NCBI GenBank assembly: GCA_027257055.1
Contig: JAPVLO010000278.1
Span: forward strand, 3,968,001-4,032,000
Length of the DNA: 64,000 nt
Direction: 5' to 3'
Origin: Cephalopachus bancanus
Taxonomy: Eukaryota; Chordata; Mammalia; Primates; Tarsiidae
Part shown: one piece after another, positions 58,441 to 64,000 of the stretch
Layout: every line of letters begins with the position of its first letter
Position numbering within the stretch: the stretch's first letter is position 1
Notes under the pieces: model-generated
The model's database searches: none
Seen by the model: only the letters and a program-made list of their open reading frames with translations
Told to the model about the DNA's origin: nothing
Translations under genes and position numbers: made by a program

Positions 58441-60986
58441 TGCTAGCAACTTCTAAGTCACAGGCTTGGTCCCTAGAAAGGTTTCTAAATTTCACCAAGG
58501 ACTAGCATTTCTATCATTCTTTAAAAAAACTTCAAAACATTACTACCACTTGAATTTTTTACTTGTGGTTCAAACTACTCCACCCACTAAAGGACTAGAA
58601 ATGCTTTCAGAACCAACTTCTTCAGTTCTCATCAAGGAAACAGACTCAGAGAGGTGAGGGCAGCCTGGAGATCCCTATCCAGACATTCAGACTGCATAAC
58701 TGGGGGTCTTTCTTATGTCTGTGGAGCTGGGGCCTCACAGGTGCCCACGTGACAGAAAAACATCTTCTTCAAGATAAACAACGGTATCTCTTCTGTCCGC
58801 GATATCTAGCCACCCACCGTATTGTCAGGGTGGGATGGGCCAGACGAACACAGCAGCCATGCTCGTGGAGGTGAGCTCAGCTGCAAACGAGGAAAGGGAA
58901 CAGGTTCAAAAGGAAGCTGGGGCAAACAGAGGGGAAAACCCAAGGGCAGACTCAAGTGCAGGCCGTGGGAGAGATGTCCAAGCCAATCCTTGGTCAAGCA
59001 CTCCAGTGTGGCCTTGTTGTGTTGGGTCCCCCGCTCGGGGGACCAGCCCTGTGGAGGCAAGAGCCATTCTGGAGGAAGCTGTAAAGAATGTCATTGTGCA
59101 AAACCCCTCCACGTATTTCCCACAAGGAAGATGAAAGACACAGTGGGGGTCCTGGACACACAAATCGGGGAGTTTATCTTCCTCCAGGAGGTCACGTTAT
59201 CCCTGTTTTTATCTTGTCTTGACAAAGATGTTGACTCAAATGTTTCTAGAAACAACAAGGTAACTGTCCCAAGGCCTGGTGTCTTAATTAATTGATCAGA
59301 TCAGCCCTGAGACATATCTGTTTCAGACATGTGGGTTCTACCTTAAAAGAGGGAGATTTCCAGTCAAAATGTTTGATGAGTGGCTACATAAGATATGCAT
59401 AGGGCTGGGCTGCCTTTTGTAAATTCTAAATGAATGTCCACAGAAGGTCATAGGCTTCCTGAATCTAAACCAGATTTCTGTCAGGCCTACTCTGACCAGA
59501 AACATTTCTTACCCAGGAAACCTGAATAGCTTAGATTGCCAAGGTAATTCAAGTCAGGCCTCTGCTCTATCAATGAAATACAGATGTTAGGTAGAGCTAA
59601 TTAATAGTATAAAGTATCACTTAAATCACCTTTCAAGCACTCTCAATTACCTTAGAAGGAGCAATTGACAATCATCTGGTATATGAGACATGAACCAACT
59701 TTATCCAATTCATTAAAGCAGGTCCCCCAGAGGCCTGGCTAGACCATACTTTGATAGCCTAGTTTAACTTACGGAGACTATGTGTACCTGAAAGGAATAG
59801 GATTGAAGCTGCCTTGGAAATTCCTTTCCACATAGTCTGCCCTTATGTATTTCCCCCATACTTTATAGCATTTCTAACGTAAAGGAAAAAAGGCCTGCAT
59901 TATTTGTGGCCAGCTCAAGCCTGACTTCTTCTTGATATTCTCCTGGGCAGGCCCCTTGCTTCCCAAGGACTCAGTCCACCCCTCTGTAAAACAAGAACCT
60001 CACTTCTGAAGTTCATTGTCACTCTAGGAGGACACAGCTCCCCATTGTTGCAGCAGCCATTAGATGTCACAATCAAACCCAGCCACTTAGTCCGGCAACC
60101 CTCAAAATGTCAAAATCTCAAAAATCTCTTGGGCAAGTCAGTTTCTCCCAAGGAAAAACTATCCTTGGTTTCTCAACCAAGACTCAGAGTGAAGAGGGCG
60201 AGGGAGGAGGGGACTAGGGGGCCTCCCTAATCAGAATGCTAATTTCTCCTTAACTTCTCATTTTCAGTGTAGCACCTTCAACTGCCCACAAACGAGCCTG
60301 TGTCCCAGGACACAGAAACTCTCTGGGTCCATCTTTCCAGGTACTGATTGCAGCCCTGAGTGCCCTCTGACACACACCGACCTTGACCACCAGCTCCTGC
60401 CAAGTCAGGAAAAGGGATTTGGGTGTCTGTGGACGGCTGGGAGTTCTTAAAACTCCTCATTTAAAAACTTTCAGTGAATCCCCTTGTTTTCAGTTTTGCC
60501 CAAAGCTTGGCCTTCTCTCTCTGGGTATGTAGCTTATGGGCTCTTGACAACATTCCCTACCAGAGCCTTTCCGTTTCAGCTTCACCCGGTCTGCTAAGTC
60601 GACAAGTCATCCCCCCTCCACGGCTTTGTTAATGGCTCTCAGCTCCACTGGCATTGGGGTGGGGTGTGGGAGGGGTGTGGAGACATACCAAGTGAATCTT
60701 GACTTGTTTAATCCAAGGCTTCCAGGTTGGAATTCCTTAGGTAGTTTGGGCCTTTCCCCTCTTCCAGTTTTTCCTCCTGGCCTTTTGCCAAGACCCAGAG
60801 TGACTTCAACACCTGGGTCTTCCCTCAGAGATCAAACCTTGAGCGCGCCATCAGGGGCCCAGGCCTGGAGAGAAGCCCTTGCTGCGTCCTGGGCACCGGA
60901 GGGTTCCAGCTGTGCTGACCCAGCTCTTCAAACACAGCTCTGACCAAGAGTCGCCTACTCACCCTCTCCCTTCCTGCCTTCTTTTA
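58441..60986. other. Unassigned, likely unique
   Basis: G+C-rich at 58,800-59,150 with a perfect GC palindrome at 59,025-59,044. A+T-richer and repeat-free by eye at 59,280-59,940. G+C-rich again to 60,950. Frames of up to 157 codons (58,822-59,295, plus) are unrecognised and overlap frames on the other strand. Confidence 0.4.
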
Positions 60987-61188
60987 TTTTTTTTTTTTTT
61001 TTGAGTTGGAGTCTCACTCTGTCGCCTAGACTGGAGTGCAGTGGCCACTCCTGGCCACCGCAGCCTCGACCTGCTGGGCTCCGGCGATCCTTCCGCCTCA
61101 GCCTTCCGAGTAGCCGGAATTACAGGCCTGCTACCATGCCCGGCTGATTTTTTGATTTATTGTAGAGATGAGGTCTCGCTGCCCAGCC
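60987..61188 (-). mobile_element. 5'-truncated Alu, hairpin-bearing subfamily, antisense
   Basis: Right arm plus part of the left, ending 'gatgaggtctcgctgcccag'. Target duplication 'cctgccttcttttat' near 60,973 and 'cctgccttcctttaa' near 61,188. The hairpin reads GTGGCCACTCCTGGCCAC at 61,041-61,058. Confidence 0.9.
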
Positions 61189-62290
61189 TGCCTTCCTTTA
61201 AATATGAAATGCTTTGTGTACAGAAAGTAGGAAACGTAATCTTATAAACACCCAGGCACTTATCACCCAAATTTAACGGATCTCAACATTTTGTCATGCT
61301 TGCTACCAATCTCTTTTATTTGATTTAATGAACAATCACTGCAGATGCAATGAAAGCCCATTCCTCTCCTACTCAACACCTGTCACCCTTCTTTCCCAGA
61401 AATCATTTCCCTAAAATTGGAATCTATAATTTCCATGTGCTACGTGTCTTAAATTTACACGAGCTCTATTCTTTTGCATCTTGTTCATTTCCCTTAAAAT
61501 GTTGTTTTTTAGATTCGATTGATAAGATGATGGATTGGGGGGAGTCCATTTCTTATAGCTGCTAGTTTAGTATGCTTTTGCGTGCTTTTTAATCCACCAC
61601 TGAAAGTTGCTTCCACATTTTAGCTTTTATTTAAATCATTGCAGTGAACATTCTTGCATACTTCTCCTTTTGCCTAGCGTGTTGGAGTGTCTCTGGGTTG
61701 GCCATCTGAGTGGAACCGCAGTGCGTGGATGCGTGTGTTCAGCCAGGGTGGGCCTTGCCACCTTGCTCTCTGAAGTGACTCCACGCCCATCAGCAGTGTT
61801 TTACTGTGTGTGTGTGTCACTGCAGCCGGTGCAACATCTGTTGTTCCCAAAATGTCTGCATTTGCCCATCAGACAGATGCAAAAGGGCAACTCATTGTTT
61901 CCATTTGCATGTCATGAGTAAGTTCCAGACTTCCTTCTCTGAACTGCCTGTTCATAGCATTTCCCATTTCTCTATTGAATTGTTGTCTTTTTCATACTAA
62001 GTTAAAGGAGCTCTTCCACTATTCCAAATAATCATCTTTTAGCGGTTGTGTGTTTGCAAATAATCCCTCCTAGCTTGTGGCTTGTCATTTAATTTTTGAA
62101 CGGTGTCCTCTCTCACAAAAAATTCTAGTTTCTCAAGGTCATGAGAATATTCCCCTGTATTATCTTCTGTAAGTTCTAAAGTACTGCTTTGCCTTTAGGT
62201 CTTTAAAATACCTGGTATTTATTTCAGTGTATGGTATGAGGCAGAAATTCCATTTTTAATATGAATAAATTTCCCAACCAGTCTATCCTT

Positions 62291-62372
62291 GCTATAATTT
62301 TAATCCAATGTCTCTCGCATTTAGATTTATTTATCCTGTTCTTTATCTACTTTGCTTTCTGCATATATCAAA
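62291..62372 (+). repeat. 82-base direct repeat, left copy
   Basis: 'gctataattttaatccaatg' onward; matches 63,699-63,780 at 77 of 82 positions by my count. Confidence 0.9.
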
Positions 62373-62800
62373 TTTTATTGAGGCAAAATTCACAAAGTGA
62401 TTAACCATTACAAAGCATACAACTCAGTGTCATTTACTGTGTTTACAATGTGGTACAACCAACACCTCTCTCTAGTCCCATAACTTTCTCATTCTAAAAG
62501 AATATCCCTTACCTTTTAAGTAATCATTTCCTCTCTCTAGCCCCTCCAAACTACTAATTTGCTCTTTGTCTCTATAGATTTGCCTGTTTGGGATCTAGCC
62601 TATAAAAGGATGTAACTTCTTGTGCGGCTTCTTTCACTTAGCATAATGTTTTTGAGATTCATCCATCTTGTAGTATGTAACACTTTCTTTTCATGGCTGA
62701 GTAATATTCCATTGTATGTGTATACCACAATGTGTTTATGACTTCTCTTGACGGACTTCTGGGTTGTTTCTACCTTTTGACTATCATGAATCATGTTGCT
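62373..62800 (-). mobile_element. L1 3' end nested in the older L1
   Basis: Starts with a fresh antisense 3' UTR ('ttttattgaggcaaaattca' near 62,373) and runs to the ORF2 end ('gtaatattccattgtatgtg' near 62,701). A second 3' UTR so soon after the first shows a separate element. Confidence 0.7.
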
Positions 62801-62910
62801 GTGCCTGACTATAATTTAATGTCACTTTTGAAGATAAATAAATTAGAATATGTAAAGCTCTTAAAACAGTGCCTGAAACTTACATAGTAGGAACCATGTT
62901 CTAGTTACTA
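62800..62910 (+). mobile_element. MIR SINE 3' fragment, sense
   Basis: 'tgtaaagctcttaaaacagt' near 62,851 and 'gcctgaaacttacatagtag' near 62,871. Confidence 0.55.
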
Positions 62911-63698
62911 TTTTTATTATATTGCATATTTCCAAAAATACATGGATCTGTTATTAGCCTATTTTGCTCCATTTATCTACTTGTCTTATTTTTCTGAAAA
63001 TACCACATTGGTTTAATTTTTAGTTTTTTAGTAAACTTTAAAATATGGAAGTACAAAATATACCTTCCACTTGGTTGTATTCCTAAAACTGAATTGATAA
63101 CTCTCAGACTTTCACTGTTAATTTTTTTAAAAGCCCATCTAAATCCATAAAAAATATTAATAGACTATTAGAATTACATTGAATTTATAGGTGAATTTGA
63201 GCATAATTACTTAATGAGTCTTAACATCCATGAACATTGTATAACTTTCCATTTATATAGATAATTTAAACTGTTTCAATAAGATTTTATAATTTTCTTT
63301 AAAAATGTCTTGTAGTGTTTTGGTAAACATTTTCCTATGCACCTTTGGTGATAAGTAGTATTTTAACTCTATAGTCTACCAATGTTTCTGTTCCTATTGC
63401 TTCTTATATCTTTCTTTCTGGGTTCCATTTCCTTTTTCCTTAAGGACATCCTTTAGTTTTTAAAGGAAGAATCTGAAAATGGAAAACTTTATTATTCTGA
63501 AAATGAGATTGTTTAACCTTCATTTTAAAATAATTTAGCTGACTAAAGACGCCTGGATATTGGTTTTCTCTCAACAGTATGAATACATTCTATTGTATCC
63601 TGGGTGCTATTACTGTTAAGAATCCTTCTGTCAGTCTAATTGCTGATCCTTTGTCAGTAATCTGTTCTTTTTAGTTGTTCTTCAGTTTTTCTTGCTAT

Positions 63699-63780
63699 GC
63701 TATAATTTTAATCCAATGTGTCTCACATTTAGACTTATTTATCCTGTTCTTTATCTACTTTGTTTTCTGCATAAATCAAA
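63699..63780 (+). repeat. 82-base direct repeat, right copy
   Basis: Same sequence and orientation as 62,291-62,372, 1,408 bases downstream. Confidence 0.9.
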
Positions 63781-63819
63781 TAATATCTTTCATAAATTCT
63801 GGAACATATCAGCCACTTC

Positions 63820-63820
<1 letters not shown>

Positions 63821-63853
<33 letters not shown>
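63821..63853. repeat. (TTA)n microsatellite grown from an Alu tail
   Basis: About eleven ATT units lie exactly where the poly(A) tail of the next Alu should be. Confidence 0.9.
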
Positions 63854-63989
63854 GAGTTGGAGTCTCACTCTGTTGCCCAGACTAGAGTGCAGTGGCTGCT
63901 CCCGGCCACCACAGCCTCGACCTGCTGGGCTCCGGAGATCCTTCCGCCTCAGCCTTCTGAGTAGCCGTAATTACAGGCATGCACTACCA
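63854..63989 (-). mobile_element. 5'-truncated Alu (right arm only), hairpin-bearing subfamily, antisense
   Basis: Runs from 'gagttggagtctcactctgt' to 'ggcatgcactacca'. Then 'cacttccatta' (63,990-64,000) repeats 63,814-63,824, which marks a target duplication and truncation at the very end of the window. Confidence 0.85.
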
Positions 63990-64000
63990 CACTTCCATTA

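Larger units (their letters stand above)
61235..63790 (-). mobile_element. Old L1 (L1M type), antisense, interrupted
   Basis: 61,235-62,290 is antisense L1 3' UTR and ORF2 end ('gatctcaacattttgtcatg' near 61,279). 62,940-63,400 continues ORF2 upstream ('acattgaatttataggtgaa' near 63,177, 'catccatgaacattgtataa' near 63,226). 63,400-63,790 is less clear and may be another L1-class piece. A younger L1 end and a MIR lie between. Confidence 0.65.

Noticed and set aside
58822..59295. 157-codon open frame on the plus strand
   Set aside because: Overlapped by a 99-codon frame in another phase and two minus-strand frames. It crosses the GC palindrome and has no recognisable domain.
61041..61058. Apparent compensatory changes keeping the Alu hairpin paired (GTGGCCA/TGGCCAC)
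   Set aside because: Both changes are CpG transitions (CG to CA and CG to TG) expected from methylation decay, so no selection on pairing is needed.

Overview
The window looks like non-coding genomic DNA from a primate, and I found no protein-coding gene, functional RNA gene or operon-like structure that I can support. The organism call rests on the SINEs. There are about ten Alu elements, so the source is a primate. Most share a diagnostic right arm with a GTGGCC...GGCCAC hairpin and 'gagtgagactccaactc' at the 3' end. This differs from the AluJ/S/Y right arm of monkeys and apes and from the right arm I know from lemurs and galagos. By exclusion I infer a tarsier (Carlito/Tarsius), and the unfamiliar L1 3' UTR near 49.9-50.06 kb fits this. 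That is inference, not a database match.

Layout. 0-6.2 kb: an old L1, then a roughly 3.7 kb relic of an autonomous hAT DNA transposon, split by a nested L1 and an Alu. 6.2-10 kb: an ERV-L type retroviral pol remnant, then mostly unassigned sequence. 10-15.4 kb: long antisense L1 fragments carrying two Alus. 15.4-25 kb: unassigned sequence with MIR and L2 relics, a fragment of L1 ORF2, and a DNA element with long inverted repeats (Ricksha/MuDR-like). 25-34.6 kb: two mariner deletion derivatives of one subfamily in opposite orientations, several L2 relics, and nested MaLR LTRs. 35-43 kb: further MaLR/ERV-L LTRs, an L3/CR1 relic, an Alu and a short hAT element. 43-45.3 kb: an L1 fragment with a local inverted duplication. 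45-48 kb: G+C-rich unassigned sequence. 48.2-50.4 kb: an Alu-Alu-L1-Alu cluster that looks like the product of Alu-Alu recombination. 50.4-57 kb: G+C-rich sequence with a modestly CpG-enriched zone. 57-64 kb: three more Alus and an interrupted L1 bounded by 82 bp direct repeats.

Nothing here works together as a gene system. The main content is a layered record of mobile-element insertion and rearrangement. The most informative points are the putative chimeric Alu at 48.6 kb, the inverted duplication at 44.3-45.3 kb, the mariner pair, the hAT relic and the hairpin-bearing Alu subfamily. I did not find a new biological system.
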